The notes beneath the pieces were generated by a model. The model searched no databases. It worked only from the letters and a program-made list of their open reading frames with translations, and was not told the origin of the DNA. Of a stretch of DNA of 64,000 nucleotides, positions 1 through 9,100 are shown in pieces. The position numbers and the translations under genes were made by a program. Every line of letters starts with the position of its first letter. Position 1 is the stretch's first letter. The DNA is from Phytophthora quininea (lineage: Eukaryota; Oomycota; Peronosporomycetes; Peronosporales; Peronosporaceae): assembly GCA_011947345.1 (NCBI GenBank), contig JAAVTG010000533.1, forward strand, positions 33,926 to 97,925, given 5' to 3'.

Positions 1-721
1 TGCACACGAGCTTCCGCACATCGTTGGATGGGTCCTGCGTGAGCAGCGAGATGCCGGCCAAAAAGTTCTCCATCTGCACCACGAGGCCCACGGGCATGTA
101 GATCAGCACGTTGTTCAGACACTCGAGCGCGTCCCGGCGGAAGTTGGAGTTCTGGTGGTGGAAGTACTGCAGTAGCTTGGGCACCAGCACGTTGAGCGGC
201 CGGCTGGGCGAGTTCTCGAGTTTGGCCGCCGAGTCCTCGCAGATCTTGACCAGCGCGCCGAAGGCTCCGGCCACGGCGTTCTCGTCCTGCTGCTCCAGCA
301 GCACGTGCAGCGCCGGCATGAGCTCGGGCCACTCGTCCAGGAACGTGTACTGCGACACGAAGGTGGTGATGATGGAGCCGGCCGTGTTGCGGATAGGAGG
401 CAGCGGGTCCGCCAGCACGCGCAGCGTCTGCGCGCGGATCACGGCCAGGATCTCGGTCTCGGTGGGGGTGAGCACTGCGGCGGCGTCGCGCGCCTTGATG
501 TTGCGCTTGAGCAGCAGGCCGGCGAGCTGGCGCACGTTGGGCTCGTGCTGCGTGGAGCAGAGCAGGTGCACGAGGTAGAGGTTGAACTCGAGGTTCTTCT
601 GGAACTGCTGCAGGCGCTGGTAGGACTCGCGCTGCACGTCGTTGTTGGGCACCATGTAGGCTTGGAGTAGCGCCACCACCTCGCTCAGCAGCGCTGGCTG
701 CGGCTGCCAGTTGTCGCTCAT
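1..721 (-). CDS. TNPO1: Transportin-1 (importin beta-2 / karyopherin beta-2), N-terminal part
   Basis: The minus strand is open from ATG at 721 to the window edge (about 240 residues), so the gene is cut by the window and not broken. The translation is a run of amphipathic HEAT helices. It contains the family landmarks GAFGALVKICEDSA, RPLNVLVPKLLQYF and a WPELMPAL segment, which line up in order with the first five HEAT repeats of transportin-1. The family imports PY-NLS cargo, such as RNA-binding proteins, through the nuclear pore under Ran-GTP control. No intron is seen in this part. Codon use is strongly GC3-rich, like the other housekeeping genes here. It is divergent from the NBP35 gene, with about 550 bp between the two starts. 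Importin-beta relatives are the alternative, but the GAFGAL-KICEDSA block favours transportin. Confidence 0.9.
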   Translation of the reverse strand, partial: MSDNWQPQPALLSEVVALLQAYMVPNNDVQRESYQRLQQFQKNLEFNLYLVHLLCSTQHEPNVRQLAGLLLKRNIKARDAAAVLTPTETEILAVIRAQTLRVLADPLPPIRNTAGSIITTFVSQYTFLDEWPELMPALHVLLEQQDENAVAGAFGALVKICEDSAAKLENSPSRPLNVLVPKLLQYFHHQNSNFRRDALECLNNVLIYMPVGLVVQMENFLAGISLLTQDPSNDVRKLVC

Positions 722-1250
722 GGCTCGCGCGTTCTTGGGGGCTTTTTCTGGGGGTTTCTATAGACAAAATGCAGATATACAGGGATGCCGAGCCTGCAGG
801 AGACGAGCGCTGGGGTAGGATCGGAGGTCCGGCAGGAACGCGGCGAGAGGGGCGGGGAAGAGGGCGCCGGTGGCTGGAGGAAGAATGGCCGTGCAGTGCT
901 ATACCGATACCGCACAACCGATAACCGCAATACCGATCATCACACGATGCTGTAGCCATGTATGGATGGCTACAAGAAAGGCAACTTCTCTCCGAGCTCT
1001 TTGTTTTGTGCCTGAATAAAATGGAGCGAAGTGCTGGTTGAGTTGAACACAGATCCCTATGATGCGTGCGCACACATGCATGCCTGCTAACTGTCCTTGC
1101 GTTTGAATTCCTATCACCGCGGCTTCGTTAAAATATTTCCGTGTCATCAGCAGTACATGCCGTGGCGAAACCATCCCGTCCGGTGCCTCGAACACGATTG
1201 CGTAGCGCGTCAGACCATCATTCTCTATACAAATTCCAAGTCAAGCACTT
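722..1250. other. Intergenic region between transportin and NBP35
   Basis: About 530 bp separate the two divergent starts. The stretch is AT-richer than its flanks. I see no conserved reading frame or RNA gene in it. It should hold the promoters of both genes; only the NBP35 side has a recognisable initiator. Confidence 0.5.
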
Positions 1251-1267
1251 GCTCACTTTTCAAGTTG
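1251..1267 (+). promoter_or_regulatory. Oomycete-type Inr/FPR core promoter of NBP35
   Basis: The bases GCTCACTTTTCAAGTTG lie 8 bp upstream of the NBP35 ATG. They match the known oomycete initiator plus flanking promoter region (consensus GCTCATTYYNCAWTTT) at most positions. Transcription would begin at or near the CA. The match supports both the chosen start at 1275 and the assignment of the window to oomycetes. Confidence 0.5.
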
Positions 1268-1274
1268 CTCGCTG

Positions 1275-2531
1275 GTGTCCATGTCTTCTGCGCCTTCCAA
1301 CGCCAACGAGCAGTGCGTGGGCCCACAGTCCGAGCAGGCCGGCAAGGCCGACGGCTGCGCCGGCTGCCCCAACCAGAGCCTCTGCGCATCGGGCGCCGCT
1401 CGCCAGCCGGACCCGGCCGTCTCGGACGTCAAGCAGCGCCTCTCGGGCGTCAAGCACAAGCTGCTGGTGCTGTCGGGCAAGGGCGGCGTGGGCAAGAGCA
1501 CGGTGGCGTGCCAGCTGGCCTTCGCGCTGGCCTCCAAAGGCTTCCAGGTGGGGCTGCTGGACGTAGACATCACGGGCCCCAGCGTGCCTCGCATGCTGGG
1601 GCTGCTGGGCCAGGAGGTGCATCAGAGCGCGGCCGGCTGGTCACCCGTCTACGTGGACGACAACTTGGGCGTCATGAGCATCGGCTTCATGCTACCCAAC
1701 GCGGACGACGCCATCATCTGGCGGGGACCCAAGAAGAGCGGCATCATCAAGCAGTTCCTCGTGGACGTGCAGTGGGGAGCTCGACTACCTCATCATCGAC
1801 ACGCCACCTGGGACGTCGGACGAGCACATCAGCATCGTGCAATACATGAAGGAGGCGGATCTGGACGGAGCGGTGGTGGTCACGACGCCCCAGGAGGTGG
1901 CGCTCAGCGACGTGCGCAAGGAACTCAACTTTTGCCGAAAGGTGCGGAGATTGGCGGAGGAGAAGAGATGGAGGTGTTTTGGGTGGATAGTAGCTTATTG
2001 TGTGTGTATTTGATTTTCGAGCAGACGAACATCAATGTGCTGGGCGTTGTGGAGAACATGAGCGGCGTGCAACGTCCTCTGAGTGACGTCAAGTTCGTGG
2101 GCGCCGATGGCAACGACCAGACGGACGTCTTCATCAAGGTACTGACTGGGGATGGTTCTTTGGGTGCAAATTAATGGGGTGCTAACTCCACACTCTTGCT
2201 CTTTCACAGCTACTGCAAGAGAAGGCCCCAGAGCTGCTGAAGCACTCGGTTCAAATGGAGGTGTTCCCTGCAGCCAACGGTGGCGGCGAGGCCATGGCCA
2301 AGAAGTTCAACGTGCCGTTTCTGGGACGTCTGCCGCTGGATAACAAGATGACAGGCGCGTGCGAAGAGGGTGTATCGTTCTTGGAGGAGTACCCAGACTC
2401 CGTGGCGGCTCCAGCGTTCAGCAAGATCGTGCAGGGTAAAGCTGTCTGTTGAATGGTGTGTCTGGCTCAGCCAACCTCACTTTCTTGCTTGCCATCCTAC
2501 AGATATTGTGACATCGGTCGAGAACAAGTAG
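1275..2531 (+). CDS. NBP35: NBP35/NUBP1, cytosolic Fe-S cluster assembly P-loop ATPase, plant-type
   Basis: The protein is a cytosolic scaffold that builds 4Fe-4S clusters for cytosolic and nuclear proteins. The N-terminus has the ferredoxin-like motif C-x13-C-x2-C-x5-C (residues about 14-37), followed by the deviant Walker [10 protein letters not shown] and a switch motif [10 protein letters not shown]. Exons are 1275-1941, 2025-2138, 2210-2435 and 2503-2531. The introns have GT-AG borders, and intron 2 carries a GCTAAC branch site. Near 1774-1777 a G run is out of register (one base too many or two too few), so the conserved frame is interrupted; I think this is a sequence error. After ENMSG the C-terminus lacks the CPxC bridging-cluster motif of animal and yeast NBP35 and instead resembles the plant form. 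Start at 1275 or 1281. Confidence 0.9.
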
Positions 2532-2661
2532 ACAAATATCCTGCACTAACAGCCATGGTGACAGCAGAAAAACACATAATATATGCACACTTTACCGGCA
2601 CTTTCTTTCTGTAGCTCGGCGAGACGCAAAACATTCTCCGCGCGGAAATACACTCGTCTCT

Positions 2662-5600
2662 TTACCTTTTGAAGTATGCATCTATTGAGCTGGACACTTG
2701 CTCCGTGTTGAGCAGGACGACAATTACCGAAACGTTGTCCGAAGACCCCGACCTGATCGCCAAGTTTGCCAAAGACTGACTTGCTTGCTGCGAACGATGA
2801 ACGATATACGCCCGTGAGTCCATCTCCAGAATGCATTGCGGCATCAGTTGATCGTACCTTTGCGGAATATCCTTCGTTTAATCTCTCAGAGACGTATTTC
2901 ACTGCCTCCTTGCTCTTAATGGTGTCCCAAAGTCCGTCGCATGCGAGAATTAGAAAGTCAAACTCGGGAGTGATTTCGATATCCTGTCAGTCCACAAGAA
3001 GCGAGGTCAATTGCACCGCCAAAACGTTCAACTCGCACTCGTTTCCCGTACCTGGCATTCAGGCACCGAGATAACCAAGTCGCCGTGAAATTCTCGGTCG
3101 TGGCCTTCAGGAAACGCCCAGTACTCGTACTTAGACAACGCCTCGCCCTTATAATCAATATCGCCAATGGCGCGAGAGACAGCCAGCTCGCCGTTTACAC
3201 GGTAAATGGTCACCCACTTAACTACACGCTCTGCGCGTTGTTGAATTTCTGGATCACTTAGATCCATTGAATGCAGTTTGGAAAGCTGCAGTTCGCGTTC
3301 TTCTTTCACCCAACCTCCTTGGTCTTCAATCCGTTTTCGTTCGTCCGGACGCCCTGGAGTCTGTTCTTCAATAATATCAAGTGCCTCGCCACCGATGCTA
3401 GCGACAGCGCGACTGTCGCCAATATTTGCAGTGATCAAGCGATTGCCCCGAATCAACACGACCGCAGCCGTGGTGCCATCATCAAGGGCCTGTTGCCACA
3501 CAGGAAACGTTTAACATGACTACATTCTCACGTTAAACTACACAGTTCGTACCTCTTCCTCCGCTTTCGCAAGGAATTCCTTGTCAATCCGTGCAAAACA
3601 GTCTTCGAATGCCAGGCGTGTGTCTGTCAGGAAAGACTCGTGCGCGCACAGATAAGATATTAATCGCTGATTGGAAAATGTTGCAGCCTATGCATATATA
3701 TGACAGTTGGTTAGACGAGAGTAGTAGTATGAGAGGGAGTGGCCGCGCTTAGCTTACCCGAACACCGCTATGACCATCAAAAACAGCGTATAATGATTGC
3801 TTTTGGCAATCCTGGCCTTTCGGGATTTGGGCATTGAGGTCTGGGATACAGCAGCATACGTCTTCCATGCTTGACCGGACACCCAGCAACGACGTCACGC
3901 CGTAAACCTCGTCACCAGTAGAATAACTTGAGCTATCCTCGTTAAACGTTTCGTGCAATGAGTCTCGGGTATTGATCGAGAACGACTCGATCGGTTGCAT
4001 TTCAGCAAAGCCCTCTCTTTGGTGGCGGGGTACCCAGCGACCAGCAGTTGGAGCTGGTGAAGGTTCTGGCGGCGGAGATAAGTCAGCAGGAAGTGGTGGT
4101 GGTGATGTCGGTTCAGCAGCGCTACGGTTTCGAAGGTAGCGAGGGATATACTTCCCGGTTGCTACTGGAGGTGACGACGTTGGCACGATTGGGGACGGCT
4201 CCGTAGTCGTTTCTGTACTTGTGTCCTGAGCATCTCTGTCTTCCCGTCGGTCAATACTAAACAGCTCGTTTTTTCCTCCTTTGCCTCGGGAATTGCAGCA
4301 TGTCGAAGTGGAGGAGTTTGATGTTCCGGCACGTCATCCATTGGGTCAAACGCAAACATCAGCGGACTGCGTGGTCCAAATCCGCTAAACGTGTTCGGTG
4401 GGCTACTGGCCCGCCGTGGACTAGCTCGAGACGAGGTGGAGCCTTCGCCCCCAGTTGACTCATCCGAAAAACTGGTTGACGCGAAAAACTGCCACTCGCT
4501 CGGCCGCGATATAAATCATCCATAGATACAGCTCCGGGAAATTGCTCTTGATAATCGAACGAGACACTGCGATTCACGCGGGACATGCTTTGCTACGTAA
4601 TTTCACAAATCACTCCGTGGTAAGTGTCGTATCATGGGTAAAAGAATCGACATAGGGTAGGCTACAGTTAATCCCAGGAATAGCACGTACTCTTCGAAAA
4701 CTATTGCAAAGCCGCATGGGCCGATGTTCCGCCTGAAAGGATAAGACCAAAAGCGTCAGTATTGATGCTTAGATCGTCAATACGATCAGGCAAACACACC
4801 TGATTTCTTGATAGCGCTGATACAATATTCGCTATGGACTTTTGAAAATTGAACAGCCATTCGTGCATCTGTCAAGGAATAAAAGTCCATCGACGTTACC
4901 GCACCAAGTTAAAGGCCATCACTCGAAGCAGCAAGAAACGTACCATGTCTCTAGATTCGGCACGTAAGACGTACCGACGACTCTCCATCCGGATCTGGAA
5001 GGCTGCAGCACCAAAGTCCTTCTGCAAGAGCACGACGGGCGAGGGAGACAGTGGACGCAGATGCAAGTCAGCAACAAGGAGGCGGGGAGGGGTGATGCAG
5101 AGGTGGCAGTGGCACGAGCAGGGCAGTTGCGCCAGCTCCTCGCGCTCCTCTGCGATGGCAGGCAGCCGAGCACATCCAGATCGTACCGCTGTGGTCACCG
5201 AGTCGATGTTCTCCATGGAGATGACGCCGCAGCACGAGTCGTCCGTCGGCTTCTTGTCTTTGACGTCGCCCTGGGCCTTGTAGTAAAACAGTTTGCTGTT
5301 CTGCATGACGAACCACCGGCGCTTCCAAAGCTTGGGGTCCTCAGAGCTCTGCTTCTCCAGGTAGCCCTCCATAAACGCCGCTCTACAGGACGTCAACGTG
5401 TGGGTCAGATTGACAAGGTGTTAATGGAATCAAGTCACTTTGCAAACGGCAGCGGTTTGTTACTCGAGGTATCGGGTGTAGCCATCCATCGTTCTCGGTC
5501 GGAAGTAGCTCGTCGACGTCAAGTTGTTGGCAGCGTCCGCTTCCTCAGCGTCCTCCGCATCGGACGAGGACGACGAGGACGACGAGCGTCCCCCGCGCGG

Positions 5601-5821
5601 TCGAAGAAGCGCCTAGCGAACTGCAGACTGGCGCGTCTCGCCTGTTGGCTGATGCTGATGGGCACGGAGCCGGCCTCGCTCTGCAGCTGCGAGCTGGGCG
5701 CTGTCTCTGCGCGTTCGCGGTGTGCGTGCGTGGGCCGCGAGGCGGAGTCGGAGTCGGGCTCTTGTGTCTGCCAGGAATCGGCGGCCGGCGGCTCGCGGTG
5801 CAGCAGGCGACGCAGCGCCAT
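2662..5821 (-). CDS. PH domain - PP2C phosphatase fusion protein
   Basis: Ten exons join in phase: 5464-5821, 5187-5382, 4944-5021, 4800-4868, 4691-4732, 3758-4592, 3553-3687, 3052-3489, 2858-2983 and 2662-2787, giving about 801 aa. Residues about 120-235 form a pleckstrin-homology domain (MEGYLEKQ, LWKRRWFVMQ, YYKAQGD, final helix EWLFNFQKSIANIV). A serine/proline-rich linker follows, then a PP2C/PPM domain (about 475-795) with all metal-binding aspartates: SSMED, FDGHSG, ANIGDSRAV, VSRAIGD, ACDGLWD and GSSDNVS. A lipid-binding PH domain would bring the Ser/Thr phosphatase to membranes (inference). The join rests on intron 4593-4690 (donor GTACGT, acceptor TACGTAG), which removes the stop and keeps frame. 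Without it there are two genes only 23 bp apart. Three single-base deletions are implied: a C run near 5591, the T5 run near 4468 and the A6 run near 4273. Confidence 0.75.
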
Positions 5822-6253
5822 GGGAAAGCAAGATCCCGCGAGATTCGCCGTTTGCTGGCGCTTTTGTATAGGATTTGGTTTTAGGGCTTGCGATTGGCCA
5901 AAAAGACTACTTCAAGTTCATAGTTGCCTTTGTCGCCGGCGGCACTCTGTTGGTGTCCCGGCAGCGGAGCCTCACGGTTTGAAAGTACCATAGCCTGCTG
6001 CTACAGTTAACACACGAACACAAGGACCCTGGAAAATGGTAAGCTTCAACCACGAGATAATTTCAACGGCGAGGACTCCTAATACCAACCAAGCCCCCAG
6101 TAGATGTTCTTGGAGGTGTATGCTACACAGCCAGTCTCTGAACATTCGTTGTGGTGCGGCAGTCGTCGGGTAGTTTGACTCCGAAATTGGCGTCGTCACT
6201 GCCGTAGTCGGATCTCAACAGCACCGCGCTTGGCACGACTTTCAGGAGCGATG
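5822..6253. other. Intergenic region
   Basis: This is 432 bp between the 5' end of the PH-PP2C gene and the 3' end of the GH5 gene. It should contain the PH-PP2C promoter. Small ORFs exist on both strands but show no recognisable domain or codon bias. I see nothing else in it. Confidence 0.4.
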
Positions 6254-8152
6254 TTAAGACAGCTTTAAGTCGCCGTCTCGAAGCACTTTACGCATCGACC
6301 AACCCGTGCGCTTCGTCGCATCATCCGAGTGCCGCCACGACCAGAACGCCCACCCTCCAGTGGCGAATTGGTTATACATCGCGAGCTGCTTCCGCCCCAG
6401 CTTGCGGAAGTTATCTACGTCCTGGAAAACGGCGTACTCATCTGGAGGTGACCCCATGCACCACTCGCCAACGTAGAGTCGATTGGCCGTTGGTTGCCGC
6501 TGGAGATTAGTCGTCGAATACGTGTCCAAATAGTCCAGGATCCACTGCTCGCTCTCGCCACCAAATCCCCAGATGAAGTACGGATGGATTTCGTTCCACA
6601 CGTTCTCGTACTGAGGTCCACTGATGATACCCGCATACCCGTCCGGAGTGTTCTCGCCTTGCATCGGTGACACGGACAGTATACACGCGTTTCCGGCAGC
6701 ACGAATACGGTTGTAAGCATCCACGTAGAAAGCCAAGACTCTGCTGCGGTCTGTGGGATACGCTGGTTCGTTCAGAAGGCCAAGTCCGAGGAATGCCGGG
6801 CTTTCCTTGTAGCGATCGGCGAGAAAAGTCGCAAACGTGATCGAGTTGTCGTAGTTAGTCTGCGAGGTGCTCCAGCCCGCTTCGCCAAACACTGGGGGCG
6901 ACGTTGATGCCCAGCCGTTCTGACTGCCTTGATGGGCGTGAAGACTGATAATGACTGCGATGTTGTACTTGACAGCCCACTCGTTAATAAGCTTGTCGAG
7001 ATATTTGAGCCCGCCCGGAGCGTACATGTCCCCCTCAGAGCCTGGAGCACTGATCGCGTCTCGAACGATCCAGTGGCCCACTGGCACTCGTACGGAGTTG
7101 AGCACGCCGGTGGCGGCAATCTCCTTGATGTCGGCTTCGGTAATCCAGGATTGTCGGTGCTTCTCGAACGCGTCAACTGCTGCGCTCCGGCCATTGAGAC
7201 CAACTAGCGTCTTCATCACAGTATACTCTCCTTTCAGCGCAGTATTCCACGACACATTATTGTAAAGAGCCGATCCAAACGACATCCAGCCTTCCGTCAT
7301 CAGCCATCCACCGAGGTTTACCGATTTCGCCTGAACTACACCACTGCGGATCTTGGCCTGGACATGATTACTGGTATTTTGTACTAGCATCGGCGGCGTG
7401 TTCACGATACCAGATACGGCGCCTACAGAAGAGCGAGCTCCTGCAGTGCTGCTCTTGAGGTAGCACGCAGGGCCCCGCGGGTCCGTGTTCACGAACGTGT
7501 ATCCCTTGCACCCCGGTGTCGCCGCACACTGGGCGCAGCAACCCCACGGGTACTGCCCAAAGAATACCCCCATGTCATTGCCGTAGAAATCGACGTCTGT
7601 GAGCTGTGTCGAGCACTTGGCAGGGATGTCTTTGCACTGGTAGTACTCGGCATTCCACGGCTGGCAGTACGTTTGATTGGGACAGCAGCTCGTCTGCTTG
7701 GCGTTGCCGCACGAGTCTCCGTTAGAGGTGCCGCAAGTGCTGACGACGGCCGAGATGGCCCCCCAAACTCTTTTTGGTGCCGGTACCTGTTTTCAGGTAG
7801 CAGTGCGTTTGGCCGTCCCACCCGAAGTTGACGAACGTGAACGCGGCGCATCCGGACGTGACGGCGCATTTGCTGCAGCACTCGTCGGGAAGTTTCATGC
7901 CGGCGAACTGGGCCAAGTCGTTGCCGTTGAAATCGACTCCGACCTGAGGCGCCCGCACTGCGCTGGCGTGGGCCGGCACTGGTAGTAGCTGGGGTTCCAG
8001 GGCTGGCAGTAGTTCCCGGGTGAGCAGCAGCGCGGCCCGGTCTGGCTGTTGCCGCACTGTTGTCCGGAGGCTGCGCACGATTGGGCTGCAGCTTGGCGGG
8101 TCAAGAGTTGGATGAAAATCGCGACTGTCACTAGCACTTGGTAAGGCGGCAT
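6254..8152 (-). CDS. Secreted exo-1,3-beta-glucanase (GH5) with two N-terminal CBM1-PAN (CBEL-like) modules
   Basis: A signal peptide (about residues 1-23) leads into two repeats of a CBM1-like cellulose-binding domain ([23 protein letters not shown]; then [24 protein letters not shown]). Each is followed by a PAN/Apple-type domain ([25 protein letters not shown]). The C-terminal about 400 residues are a GH5 glucanase of the fungal exo-beta-1,3-glucanase kind: [12 protein letters not shown], the acid/base Glu in GLLNEPAY and the nucleophile Glu in YVGEWCMG. It probably trims beta-1,3-glucan in the oomycete wall or in host callose while anchored to cellulose. Two G-run indels (near 7945 and 7767, one short and one long) shift the frame between modules. 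The net length stays in phase (633 codons), consistent with errors. No introns seen. Confidence 0.85.
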
Positions 8153-8173
8153 GGCTGGCTCGCGGTCAACTCG

Positions 8174-8192
8174 GCAAAAGGAGAATGGAGCG
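8174..8192 (-). promoter_or_regulatory. Probable initiator of the GH5 gene
   Basis: On the minus strand CGCTCCATTCTCCTTTTGC lies about 22 bp upstream of the GH5 ATG. It contains YCAYTYY (CCATTCT) in a pyrimidine-rich context like the oomycete initiator. It is a short degenerate motif, so a chance match is possible. Confidence 0.35.
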
Positions 8193-8434
8193 GCCGTAGC
8201 AGCAGCAGCAGCGTTTCACTCATCGTTTCTGGGGACAGACACCTCGGAGGGACAGACGCCTGGCGACGAGGACGCCCGTCTCGCGCATAGTGCGCGAGGT
8301 CTTCCGCGACCGTCCCCAAACTCTGCTTGGTTTTAGCCAAACGGGAATCTCTGGTGAACGATAACGGAAAAGATCAACGAGTTATCATGTCCGTAGGGCC
8401 AGGAAGATATGGACGGACTCCGTTTTTTTTCCGT

Positions 8435-9002
8435 CTAGCTAGACAGCTTGAGATATCCCTTCCGGAGGAGATCCCGCATGGACCAACCCGTCCGCTTCAC
8501 CGTCTCGTCCGAATGCCGCCACGACCAAAATGCCCAACCACCAGTAGCGTTTGCGGTGTAGTACGCGAGCTGCTTGCGACCGAGTTCGCCGAAGTTGTTT
8601 AAGTCCTGGAAAATGCCGTTCTGGTCGGGTGGTCCGCCCATGGACCACTCCCCACGAAAAGTCGATTGTTTGTCGGAGCTGCTTTCAAATGGGTCTGTCG
8701 GTAGGTGTCGACCGCCGCGAGGACTTGCTGCTCGGTCATCCCTCCGTACCCCCAGATGAAGTACGTGTGGATGTCGTTCCACATGTTTGTGTATTGCGGC
8801 GCCCCAATCATCCCCGTAAGTGGTCGGGGTCTTGTTCACTGAGCATCGGCGCCACGAGAAGGATGCAGTCGTTCCCCGTAGCGCGAATCTGGTTGTAGGC
8901 CGCAATGTAGTAATTCTGAAGAGCAGTTCGGTCGACAGGTGGCAGCGGTTCGTTCATTAACCCAATGCCGAGGAAGGCTGGGCTGTCCTTCATCCACGTC
9001 AT
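8435..9002 (-). pseudogene. 5'-truncated GH5 glucanase paralogue
   Basis: This is a second copy of the C-terminal third of the neighbouring GH5 gene: GLMNEPLPP, the WNDIHTYFIWGYGG segment, GEWSMGGPPDQ and the terminal [15 protein letters not shown]. It starts abruptly at about 9002, with no signal peptide, CBM1, PAN or N-terminal half of the GH5 barrel. It also has two frameshifts (near 8660 and 8818). The ABCF3 gene begins within 100 bp of the break in the opposite direction. Amino-acid divergence from the intact copy is substantial, so it is an older tandem duplicate and not an assembly echo. It cannot encode an active enzyme as it stands. Confidence 0.75.
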
Positions 9003-9100
9003 GCCTCTTCTTGCCGACTGAAGTCACAAAAGTCTTTACCAAAAATTGGTGTATTTGTTTGCTTGGTTTTAGCCAACGATTCCAATTGCCCCCAACGCTC

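Noticed and set aside
2662..4610. PP2C and PH as two tandem genes 23 bp apart
   Set aside because: The spacing is too short for a promoter, and a strong in-phase intron joins them. It is kept only as an alternative.
5061..5993. 310-codon plus ORF over the PH-domain exons
   Set aside because: It crosses several well-supported minus-strand exon borders and shows no domain.
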